Position numbers and translations under genes: made by a program
Assembly: GCA_002633005.1 (NCBI GenBank)
Contig: NMRA01000150.1
Coordinates: 530,453-594,452 of the forward strand
Source of the DNA: Phoronis australis
Lineage: Eukaryota > Phoronida > Phoronidae
DNA: 64,000 nucleotides
Reading direction: 5' to 3'
Shown here: in pieces, positions 1 to 9,464 of the stretch
How the letters are laid out: every line of letters begins with the position of its first letter
How positions within the stretch are numbered: the stretch's first letter is position 1
The notes under the pieces: model-generated
The model's database searches: none
Told to the model about the DNA's origin: nothing
What the model saw: the letters and a program-made list of their open reading frames with translations, nothing else

Positions 1-81
1 CCGTCCACTCCCAACCCACACAAATTTGGCTGCAGAGCGGTAGTATTTGTCGCCGCGCTTAACAATAACACGAGCCGCCAT
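1..81 (-). CDS. 5' end of an unrecognised gene, cut by the window edge
   Basis: An ATG read from 81 to 79 on the minus strand opens a frame of 27 codons that is still open at base 1. It begins MAARVIVKRGDKYYRSAAKF and continues with VWVGSGR. The start lies beside a locally GC-rich stretch (about 100-220) with several CpGs, as expected near a promoter. The basic N-terminus (RVIVKRG, then KYYRSAAK) is compatible with a cytosolic or organellar protein, but I do not recognise the family. No other start lies close upstream in frame. The rest of the gene is off the window, so function cannot be inferred. Confidence 0.4.
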   Translation of the reverse strand, partial: MAARVIVKRGDKYYRSAAKFVWVGSGR

Positions 82-337
82 TGAAAATCAGACCACGCTT
101 TACCCAGATGCCCCGGCAATGTTGACAATTTACGTTCCCCCGAAACATAAAGACTTCCGCTTTCCGAGGTGAACGTCGTCTGCAACGCCGCGGTAAGAAA
201 GGAATTTGCCGCGGAAATTTCATATCAAATCCGATTTTTTTAAGCGGAAATATTATAAAAAAAGCGGAAAGCACATTTCAAAAAAAATTCCAAGCCCTGC
301 ACTACTAGAGATATCTACAGGACTATTACTACAGAAC

Positions 338-530
338 AGCACTCTAGATATGTGCTGGACATTTTTTACTTTGAACACCACTCTAGATATGTATTGGACT
401 ATTACTAATTTGAACACCACTCTAGATATGCACTGGACTATTACCACTTTGAACACCATTATAGATATGCACTACACTATTACTACAGCTTTGAACACTA
501 CTACAGATGTGTACTGGACTATTACTAATG
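338..530. repeat. Minisatellite, 34-38 bp unit, about 5 copies
   Basis: Degenerate tandem units built on TTTGAACACCACTCTAGATA followed by a TGTACTGGACTATTACTA-like half. Unit length varies from about 34 to 38 bp. An open frame on the plus strand across this array is produced by the repeat and has no other support as a gene. Confidence 0.75.
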
Positions 531-591
531 TAGGCTTGCCATTCATATCAAATTTTGAAAGTTTAAACATAATGTATTAATAAGACAAACA

Positions 592-1319
592 TTAACCTGA
601 TGACATATTCTTCAGTTTTTGCAGAAGTCGTTCCAGTTTGTTTGCCTTGTCAAATTGTCGTTTCAATCTCAAACTATAGATATGGACAGACACTTCCTGT
701 TCGCCGTTCACACCGTCTCTCTTCTGTGCTTCTAAGTTTCTGGCATAGAAAGTAAAACAGAAACATTGAGCACTGTTCATACTTGAGCAACAATAACTAT
801 TGCTAATGTAACACAAAGGTGTCCCGAAAACAAAAAGGATTAATGATTGGCTCCTCTCAATGTTTACTGATTAATGATTGGCTCCTCTCAATGTTTACTG
901 ATTAATGATTGGCTCCTCTCAATGTTTACTGATTAATGATTGGCTCTTCTCAATGTTTACTGCTAATATTTCAGTTACTTAAATACACACTGCTCACTTC
1001 TCAGCACCTGCATGCGTAATACAGTAGTTCATGAAAAACAAAACAAGTTCACAATAACGTTTTACCTGAATCTGCCACTTGTATTCTCAAACAGTGTATT
1101 GAACATGACCTTTCTGAGTTGGCGTCGCACCACATGTCGAGGGTGGTTAGGCTGTATTAAATAGGCTCGTGGTTCCTCCCTCAGCTGGTGATTAATTAAT
1201 TCATTGAACAATGACATCACACTAGTCTGAATACAATCTGATGGAGCACAACATGTGCCGTCATTTTCTTCTGTGAACGGTTGAACAGTTAAGTTCAAGC
1301 CAACATCGCTTTCATTCAT
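592..1319 (-). CDS. Two-exon gene for an unrecognised 133-residue protein (possibly the C-terminal part of a longer one)
   Basis: Exon 1319-1066 starts with ATG three bases after a good acceptor (TTTATTTCCAG) and ends at TTCAG|GTAAA. Exon 739-592 follows the acceptor TTTCTATGCCAG. The phase matches (AG|A gives Arg) and the stop is TAA. The joined frame is 402 nt, 133 residues. The N-terminal third is acidic and polar. The middle (SLFNELINHQLREEPRAYLI, then VVRRQLRKVMFNTLFENT) and the C-terminus (LRLKRQFDKANKLERLLQKL) look helical, basic and coiled-coil-like. I do not recognise the family. Because the first exon starts with an acceptor, either a 5'-UTR intron or further upstream coding exons exist. 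The intron carries a 31-bp minisatellite (838-960). Confidence 0.55.
838..960. repeat. Minisatellite, 31 bp x 4
   Basis: Four near-identical direct copies of a 31-bp unit beginning GATTAATGATTGGCTCC and ending TCTCAATGTTTACT. Each unit carries an ATTGG (inverted CCAAT) core. It lies in the intron of the 133-residue minus-strand gene. Confidence 0.9.
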
Positions 1320-4274
1320 TTTCTGGAAATAAAATAATTTGTACCTCTTGAAGTTTCACAGGTGTGCGACATATTGAGGTAAGTTTCATTGCAAGATGAC
1401 TGCAAATATAGCTTAAGTGGTTCAACTGTCAACATTGATTACTAGCTGTGAATTGGCATTGAGTCATACACAACTAGCTGGTTGCCTGGTAGGCAATGCA
1501 TTGCCTGTGGACACCGGAGGCATGTAGGTGATGACCTGAATGCTCAACTAATTTACTCTTTGATGGAAAAATAAAACATACAAAGTAATACCGGTATGAA
1601 AGGAGCCAAAACTGTTAATAATAGATTGCATATAACTACAGTGCCAAAACTGCATTGATTTCCCTCACTGTGTATTTGCCAAAATATGTAAATTGCGTTT
1701 GTCAGGTGACCAAATTCAGTTGCACCGTTAGATCGTCAGAAAGCACAGCTCTCAAAAGTAGGTTCCAGAGGGTAGTGGACCTCACGGTCCCAGAGGGTAG
1801 TGGCTCCGAAATACTTTTCTTCAAACACTTATTTTTTCATTGTCGTCTTTACAAATTTCCAAATTATGAACATACGATTCTCAGCTGAAAAGCATCGCCT
1901 GTTGTCTTTGTCGCAACATTTTCGGAAAGTGTAAAAAACACTCATCAATTCCACAAGGAATGTCGTTAAGCCACAGTGTACTTGCCTATGACATCTTGTT
2001 TGTTTGTCGGATGTCACATGACTTTTCGCAAGGAGGCGATGGTTGCAATAGGTCAATTAATAATACCATAAGTCTGGAGACGATTCAGTCAAGATAATTT
2101 GAACAAATCGATGAAAATCTGTCATGGTTTGCTCGAGTTTCTTTTACCGGGTGCCATTTTGAGGAAGTTACATGAAATCACGCATGTTGATGAATAGAAA
2201 GTCCAAAGGACACAAATCTTACAAATCTCACTTAATACCTTCCCATGCTATTTTGCAAGTATCACGCCAGCCAGCGTCACACGCTTCACTCAGTCTCGCA
2301 TTAGCCTTTGCCTAACTCACTTGACTCAGTTGAAATACTTTGTAGTTATCGCGCGCATGGTGAAAAAGTTAATGGTGACCAAAAAGTGGAATTGGAATTC
2401 TTCTCCAAAATCACCTTAATTCTAGTAGATATGCTTCATTGAAGATATGTGTAGAAGTAGAAAGGATCACTGAAGAAAGTAATAGTTTTAAGTGTAAAAT
2501 TTATTTTTGATGAGGTAAAAACTTTTAATCGGTGTCCGTATTTGGCCTACCACCCATTTAAAATACACGGGACGAAATTCGTACAGAAAGTGATGGGAAG
2601 TATCGTAGACCCTAACCGGCTAGGCAACACGTAGCCCCTCGATTGGCCGGTTAGGAGCTACGATACTTCCCATCGTTTTCTGTACGAATTTTGTCCCGTG
2701 TATTTTAAATGGGTGGTAGGCCAAATACGGACACCGATTAAGAGTTTTCACCTCGTCAAAAATATATTCTACACTTAAAACTATCACGTAAAAATGTGCT
2801 TACTTTCTTCAGTGATTCTTTCTTTTTCTAAACGTATATTCGATGAAGCTTAGTTACGAGAATTAAGGTGACTTTGGAGAAGAATTCCAACTCCACTTTT
2901 TGGTCAGGTCACCGTTAACTTTTTCACCACGCGTGCGATGACCACAAAATATTTCAACTGAGTCATGCGAGTTAGGCAAAGGCTAGCGCGAGACTGAGCA
3001 AAGCGTGTGACACTTGCAAAATAACATGGGAAGATATCAGGTGGAATTTGTGAGATTTGTGTCCCTTGGACTTTTTGTTCACCAACAGACGTGATTTCAC
3101 GTAACTTCCTCAAACTGGCACCCGGTGAGAGAAACTCGAGCAAACCGCGACAGATTTTCATGGATCTGTTCAAGTTATGTTATTGCATTCAGAGTCATGG
3201 TATGTGTTAATTATAACTCCATGTGCACTTATGTATCTTTCATTCGATTTTATTTGCTGTATTTTGAAATACGAAATTTTTTATGGGGATGTACCATCAC
3301 CCTTGTATGCCTGCAGCATTCAGGGCAATGTAATTGCCTACTAACCGGCCAACCGAGGGCTACGTGTTGCCTATTTGAAGTTGAACCTTTGCTCCGTAGC
3401 TCTGGCCCGGGATCGACGGGTTTCCGTCAGTTTGAACTTATGAAGAGCGACGTTATTCAGTGAGTGCCTAGTTCTCAAAATCAGTTACCCCTATATCCAA
3501 CTAGTGAACGTAGGTCCAAGCGTTACTAAACTCTACCCAGACAACGTAGTGTAGGCTACAAAATATTTATCGACAGTGACGGGCCAGTGTCGGTGAGTTT
3601 GCAGGGTAGCTGGCTGGCTATTTCGTAATGAGAAAATTAGATTTCTTTGTAATGGTCAACCACATGCACACAGCACCCATAGTAATGAAAGTAGAGAACT
3701 GTGCCGTGAACAAAAGTTTGAAAATAAAAGATACAAACTCGATATTCGTGTTCTTTGTAGTCATTTTTGAGATTTTCTCCCGCTCTCCAGTTTGTAGATG
3801 TGCCCAAACAATGACAATCGCATCATGTTATCCTTGGTTTTTAAGTAAGCGCACTCTAACGGAAGTCTACGTTACCAAGGTCGTGAGACATCCCAGAGCA
3901 GAGCGGGAGCGGGACAATGTCAACTTTTAGTTTTACCCGCGGGCCGGTCAACTTCTCTTTCCCCGTTAGCGAAACTCTTCTCAGTTAGCGGACATAAGAG
4001 TTGATTTGAATACTTGTGTTGCAAGGCTCCACCTCCAGCGTTTCCATTACACTGAGGAGAGTTGCACAACGCACTTCCAGATCCTGGGATTTTGGGAGGG
4101 CTGCCATTCAAGTTGTTCATGGGCCAGTTGCGATTTCTCACCGCTTCAGTACCGAAATTATGGCTTCATTGGCAAAGTGACAACACTCACTGCGGTTAAA
4201 AAAATGAGGACTCTTTATTCCACTGAGCAGTCAGTTGAGAGCGGTGTAATTGCCGCTCATCCCACAGGCTGTTC
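1320..4274. other. Non-coding stretch apart from the inverted repeat
   Basis: I see no exon with both splice signals and conserved-looking protein on either strand. The region holds the foldback repeat at 2065-3205 and, at about 3335-3385, a small inverted extra copy of that element's centre (GGGCTACGTGTTGCCT). The part from about 3880 to 4330 is richer in G+C than its surroundings and could contain a promoter. Confidence 0.5.
2065..3205. repeat. Large foldback inverted repeat, arms about 0.55 kb
   Basis: The left arm (about 2065-2625) and right arm (about 2645-3205) are imperfect reverse complements around a centre near 2632. Matching landmarks include the GACAGATTTTCAT region at 3150 against its complement at about 2113. 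The inner ends pair CACGGGACGAAATTCGTAC (about 2568) with GTACGAATTTTGTCCCGTG (about 2682). The arms differ by scattered substitutions and small indels, so the element is not a recent assembly hairpin. A foldback or MITE-type DNA transposon is the likeliest origin. I did not find an unambiguous target-site duplication. Confidence 0.8.
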
Positions 4275-4394
4275 ATGGTGCCGCCGTCGGACCAGGACTG
4301 GCGCCGCCGAGCCTCGATCAACCCTACCTCAATTTCACCCAAACGAGTTTCAAGTGATACCTGGCAGAGTTCTCAAAAAATACCTCCAATTAAG
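4275..4394 (+). CDS. Candidate first coding exon of an unidentified plus-strand gene
   Basis: ATG at 4275 opens 40 codons ending in phase 0 at the donor TTAAG|GTAATC. The peptide (MVPPSDQDWRRRASINPTSI, then SPKRVSSDTWQSSQKIPPIK) has the polar, phospho-protein-like composition of a real N-terminus and sits in GC-rich sequence. A second open frame covers the same bases, starts at 4006 and also runs past the donor. I could not find the next exon, and 5016-5080 has no acceptor before its ATG, so it is not a downstream partner. This is a hypothesis only. Confidence 0.25.
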
Positions 4395-5015
4395 GTAATC
4401 ATTGAAATCCATTCAAACACGGATTAATTTGTTTGTACGGTGTCAGTTATGTTTTATTGGCATTAATTATATTATTGTTGTCTCAGGGCTGTAGCTTCAG
4501 GGTAAAGTTTCACCATTAAAGTTTTCTCTTAGTTTTACTTTGATGCCAGTGTTTTTTTTTGTCACGAAAAGGGTTATAGACTTAATTTGGGTAGTTCTTA
4601 GCAATTACCTGAAAGAGCGTCACGAACTCACGGCAGCCCGGTGACCTTTCGGCCAAGCTCAATGATTGAACTCGACTGTGAGATCACACGGAACCAGCCC
4701 TGCACTGATTTCACTACATTTCATTTTGTTATTGTGATTCTAAAACAATAATTTCCTTCTGGAATAAACTCAAAATTGCCGTTTTCATTAAACCAACCCT
4801 AACTGTTTACTCCCGAAGGTTTGCCCAAATTCATAGTGTATGACGTCATGTGAAATTTATAGTTAATGTCGCATATTACTATACTCAGCCTAAAATCAAC
4901 ATTTTTCATAAAAAGTAATCTGCTAGTTTAAAATAGAAAATCATATTCAAATCAGTGTCGTTAAGCAACGTCTGCTTTACGCGTTTTTGGCAAACTGTTG
5001 AATTCCCTTGAAATA

Positions 5016-5080
5016 ATGGCTACGACAGTATTTCTTTTAGATTTATTTTTGGATCGCCTCCTTCAGGAACAATATCCGAG
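5016..5080 (+). CDS. Candidate short first coding exon
   Basis: ATG at 5016 (context AATAATGG) opens 21 codons plus two bases, ending at CCGAG|GTAAAT. The peptide is MATTVFLLDLFLDRLLQEQY plus P. It has a good donor and an amphipathic-helix-like peptide, but no downstream exon was identified and the family is not recognised. Confidence 0.2.
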
Positions 5081-6619
5081 GTAAATAAATTAACAAGATT
5101 TCCACAAAGCTCCTTTTTCTGTTCTAATAGACGATGTTGGACATTACAACTATTGGAATGTGTAACTTGCTATTAGATCAACAAACACACCTTATGTGTA
5201 AATACTAATATATAGTTGATGTCTTGTGCAAATGAGTGCTAAAAAAACGCAGCTTTGGGTTGGCGAGTCTCGGAGATATTGCAAGGAGCTGGGCGGCCTA
5301 AATACCACGAAATATGTAATAGCACCTCCAGTGCTGTAGTGGTTAAAATTAGAGGTAAGTAGGCGCCCAAAGCACACCGGTATCACCTTAAGCACAGAAC
5401 GCAACTTTTATTACGGTGCGTAGGCTCTACGTTCAAATGCCAAAAGGTGGTTGGTTGCGCGTCACACTACAGCACTGAGCACCTCCTGGCGTCGAAAGAA
5501 GTGATATCCTTAACTGGAGTAGAACTTTCGAACCATTTATTACAAATATGTGCCCACCCTAGGTAGGCCCTATTTAGGTCTACCGTATCAGACAATGGAG
5601 TGCGGGAAGCCGGGTTTAGGGCAGATTGGGGTAAAAACATGGAGAAATTCGGACAAAAAGTTGCACCGCATCCAATGAAAAACGCGGAAAGGCATTACAG
5701 AAATAAAAAGGGAGACAAATCAAAATCAAAAGGGTGCTTGTATCAAGCCGGGGAAAATCACAAAACATTTTTATGTGAAGCTCGTCTGTATCAAGACATA
5801 AACGGCTCACTAAAGCAAAATGTGAGATTATAGATTAAAGCCACGCATTTGAGCAAAATTCGAAGAGAGAATGTCAGTCAAATTTGAATAGACTGTTAGA
5901 GAATTGCTCACAGACTTGATACCCGATGATGTCGCAAGGTTATTTTTTATAGCGCCGCTATCAACACACCTTCTTCCACCAACTGATTTAGAAAGGAACT
6001 GAGCAATCAAAAAATTGGTGTCGATTTGCTCCTTTCTCAATTAAGAAATGACTTTTACAAAGAACTGACAGTTGGTTAGTCGACACCATACTGGATGCAA
6101 AAATGACAATTAAGCCAACTCAGAGCTTAGTCTCCGAAAAAAACGAGTCAATTGAATCTATGAAATTATGCACCTCTAGTTTCACGAAAGAGCATACAGT
6201 TTATGACAACATCGCTCTTCCCCGTATGATCACAGTCAACAATTGTGCACATTCCGTAAAGACTCTGAATTGAAAGATTTCATACCGAAAACTGTGATTC
6301 TTACACAAATTCAAGAAGCAGCGACCTCCAATTTAATTTACTTTGAGTTGTCATGTAAGACCAGCATGGACAGCCAGAATGATTTTGTAAGTTTATACCT
6401 CTACGAAAATTGGCTAAAACGTATGATCCAAAAATTATTTTTACCATAAGAAGTTGTTTGAAGTAGCGGACAAACCCAAACAACAATTTGTATAGATGAG
6501 TAAACCAATCTCAAGCAACTCCCTGTTACCCGATGTTTAGGTGCACTCTTCAAAAAGCTTGTACCTTATGCCGTATCATGTGTTCCTAAACAGCGAAGTC
6601 CTGATACCACTGTGTTAGC

Positions 6620-6862
6620 CTAGAAATGTATGTGAACCTGCTCCTTATGTGTTGGACTACAGGTGTGTGTGAAGTGGTGCCCTTTGTGTGCGACTATAAG
6701 TGCGTGTGAAGCTGTGCCCTGTGTGTTGGACTATAAGTGAATGTGAAGTTGTGCCCTTTGTGTTGGCCTGTGTGTGTGTGAAGCTGCACCCTATATGTGG
6801 GACTACAAGTGTGTGTGAAGTTGTGCCCTATTTGTTGGCCTATAAGTGTGTGTGAAGCTGCA
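6620..6862. repeat. Degenerate minisatellite, about 35-40 bp x 6-7
   Basis: Successive units of the type GTGTGTGAAGCTGTGCCCT followed by a GTGTTGGACTATAA-like half, with many substitutions and small length changes. Confidence 0.75.
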
Positions 6863-7104
6863 CCTTGAGTGACAAATATCTAAAATATTAAGTGAGAGAA
6901 ACTTCTACTGATCCATTACAGAATTGACATGAAACTTGTGAATAACACCCATGCAGTATGAGCTCATATGCAAGGAACAGCTGCATACACCTACAAGTGA
7001 AGCTTAGGCCCATTTGCCGTTAACGGGAAACACTAGAGTAAAAATGTTTCTTTGAAAAAAGGATTATTCTGTATGTGGGTGCATGAATCTTAGTACAAAT
7101 ATAC

Positions 7105-7335
7105 ACAGGCTACACTCTATCTCACTCTGTGTACAGGACAAGCCGGACAGCCTGAGGAGCTGAGACAAACATATGTATCTCACTCTGTGTACAGGACAAG
7201 CCTGACAGGATCTGAGACAAACATATGTATCTCACTCTGCGCACAGGGTAAACCTGACAGGAGCTGAGACAAACACGTGTATCTCACTCTAACGACAGAC
7301 CTAACCTGACATGGTCTGAGACAAACATTTAAAAA
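7105..7335. repeat. Minisatellite, about 50 bp x 4-5
   Basis: Units contain TATCTCACTCTGTGTACAGG, then a CCTGACAGGATCTGAGACAA-like half. It continues into a related but shorter array at 7425-7525. Confidence 0.8.
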
Positions 7336-7424
7336 GGTTGAGAATGATGTGTGATGGAGACTTAAGTCCAAAATAAATAAGACTTACATAACTTAAATCG
7401 CAACTGAAAATATTAGTGGACTGT

Positions 7425-7525
7425 TGGATGTGAACAAGACAGGATACGGTCTGTCATGTGAACAAGACAGGAAATGGTGTGCCATGTGAACCAGACAGGA
7501 TATGGTGTGCCATGTGAACCAGATT
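7425..7525. repeat. Minisatellite, about 27-28 bp x 3-4
   Basis: Units of the type CATGTGAACAAGACAGGA followed by a TATGGTGTGC-like tail. Confidence 0.75.
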
Positions 7526-8693
7526 TAATCTTCTTCGAGAAAAGAACAAATAAGTGGATACAGCTTTACAATCAGTTACTGAATGAACATTTTTACATGA
7601 ACATTTTTACATGATGTGATCTTCAGGAAAATCATGAGGAAAAATTGTACAAAAATATTAGACAGTTTGCCACGAGTGACATGAATGAAGAAATCTGTCC
7701 AAATAGAACAGAAACCAGCAAAATATGAGACAAGTGTTATCATAGACTATGATAAATAAAATAGTGTTTACACAAGAATGCCCATCGACACTTTACTAAT
7801 ATTCACAACAGAGGGCAGTGAATCTGACAGAGTGACACAAAATCAGCTATAATTGTACCTTTACACAGCATTACTGGTACACAACTGTACACTTACGACA
7901 AGAAGTAACAGTCGCAAACACACACCTACTGTCAATCACTTTTAAATTTAAACTCAATAAATTCAAACTTGTCAGCAGTGAATGTCAGTATGAGTCAGGG
8001 AAAACATTGTCATCACTATTGCACTTGTCTGACATTCACTTCACAATGAATTAGAGCTGGAAAACTCCCCAGAGATAACATGATAGTTCTATGTATCAGA
8101 GGTCACCAAGTCCACAGATCAATGCATTAACTGGTGGTTAAACAAGGTGGTTCATGACATAACTAATGTATAAAATATACCAAATATACTTTAGACAAAA
8201 TACTTGTACTGGAGAAACATTTAAATTACAGACCATAACCAAAATAAGAAGAGGCTCAAGTCACTTGACAGGAAATTCTTCAGTCATCAGCTGATGGTTC
8301 TTCCCTCCTTATTGACCAATCAAACTGCCTGTTACATTATTGCCAGTGTTGCAAGTGTCCAGTAGCGAACAGTATAGAATTGTCTCATCATGGGTGCGTC
8401 TGAACAGAACTAAGGCTTGAAGCACGTTGACAACACTACTACAGAAGATGAGGAAGGCTTTTACTCCATGTATGACAGTATTCAGTTGAAATTTTGGTTG
8501 AAACTTGATGGGTTAACAAATACGCATGTTGACGATTGATATCCATGGAGGCAGTAAGGAATACAAGTTTTGTTTGAGTACAAAAGTCTCGAGTTCTTGG
8601 TACGTCTGTGTAGAATTAAGGTTTGATGCACTAAATCTTTAAATTCAAACTGTATTTTGAGGTAATAACAGATTAACATGATCACTCTTCCAC

Positions 8694-8699
8694 TTTATT
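8694..8699 (-). promoter_or_regulatory. Probable polyadenylation signal of SMIM30
   Basis: TTTATT on the plus strand reads AATAAA on the minus strand, about 300 bases downstream of the SMIM30 stop codon. It is the nearest canonical signal I saw in the right orientation. Confidence 0.4.
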
Positions 8700-8995
8700 A
8701 CCCAACTATCCACACATACGCCCTCTATTGGCCAGTCAATACACCACATCCATATTCTTCAGTCTGTTGAAACTTGAAGTTGAAACTTGATGGGTTGAAA
8801 AATTCAACAAGCAACACCAACAAGGAAGTTCGGAGTTCAACACACCAACTTGAAATGTCCAAAATAAAGCTAAGCTTTAATCCACTAGACAGTATGTACA
8901 ACCTTGTCGCAAAATATCTTTGTACATAAATTACATAGTCCACTGCGTGGCAATCGTGATCATCATTCACAGTCCATTTCCTGGGTGAGCGATTG

Positions 8996-9172
8996 TTAAT
9001 TACCACTGCCTCGTTTCCTTGCATAACATCCTAAACAAGCACATATTCCTAAAATTCCGATGATCAGACCTAGCACAAGGGCTATTGCGTCGCCAGCATC
9101 AAACGCCGCGACGCCAGGCACTAAAGAAGACAGTAAGATGAACAAGACATACACCACTGTACACGACTCCAT
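8996..9172 (-). CDS. SMIM30: SMIM30 ortholog, small integral membrane micropeptide (58 aa)
   Basis: A single-exon frame from ATG at 9172 to TAA at 8996. Residues 3-22 form a signal-peptide-like hydrophobic stretch (VVYVLFILLSSLVPGVAA). A second hydrophobic segment follows the acidic FDAGDAIALVLG motif and runs through LIIGILGICACLGC. The tail YARKRGSGN is basic. From my knowledge of the family, vertebrate SMIM30 has the same order: signal peptide, AGDAIAL, one membrane helix, ICACLG, YARKR tail, and about 59 residues. It is an ER/membrane micropeptide in vertebrates. At 58 codons it falls below common ORF cut-offs. It is divergently arranged with EIF4E3, with 292 bp between the two start codons, so a shared promoter is likely. 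Confidence 0.9.
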   Translation of the reverse strand: MESCTVVYVLFILLSSLVPGVAAFDAGDAIALVLGLIIGILGICACLGCYARKRGSGN

Positions 9173-9464
9173 TTTGGCTTTGACACAGTAACGTGAGGGT
9201 CATGTGATGAGGACTTGGAATAATCCTACGAAGGAGTGGGGATGCTTATTGCAACAGGAAATACTGCTTTCAAAAATAACTGAAAATTGATTGATTTAAG
9301 TATATTTTTCATTTTCTATTCAATTTTACCAACTTATAATTTATAAATAGTTGCAAATGAATGAAGTGTTGAGTACTTTCGAAGCAATGTAATCCGTATT
9401 TCCCTTAGAACTTGGACTCTACTTGACGTCATCTATGTTGTGATCACGTGACTCCTGCCCATCA
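9173..9464. promoter_or_regulatory. Putative bidirectional promoter of SMIM30 and EIF4E3
   Basis: This 292-bp interval separates two divergent start codons. It contains a perfect cAMP-response-type palindrome TGACGTCA at 9424-9431 and an E-box CACGTG at 9445-9450 within TCACGTGA. Both are within 45 bp of the EIF4E3 ATG, so they could lie in its 5' UTR. I saw no obvious TATA box. Promoter activity is inferred from gene arrangement. Confidence 0.55.

Larger units (their letters stand above)
4400..8690. other. Largely non-coding stretch
   Basis: Apart from the weak exon at 5016-5080 and three minisatellites (6620-6862, 7105-7335, 7425-7525), I see no supported gene on either strand. Open frames here are short and lack splice signals or recognisable protein. 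Confidence 0.5.

Noticed and set aside
206-580. 124-codon plus-strand frame
   Set aside because: It consists mostly of the 34-38-bp minisatellite translated, with no other coding evidence.
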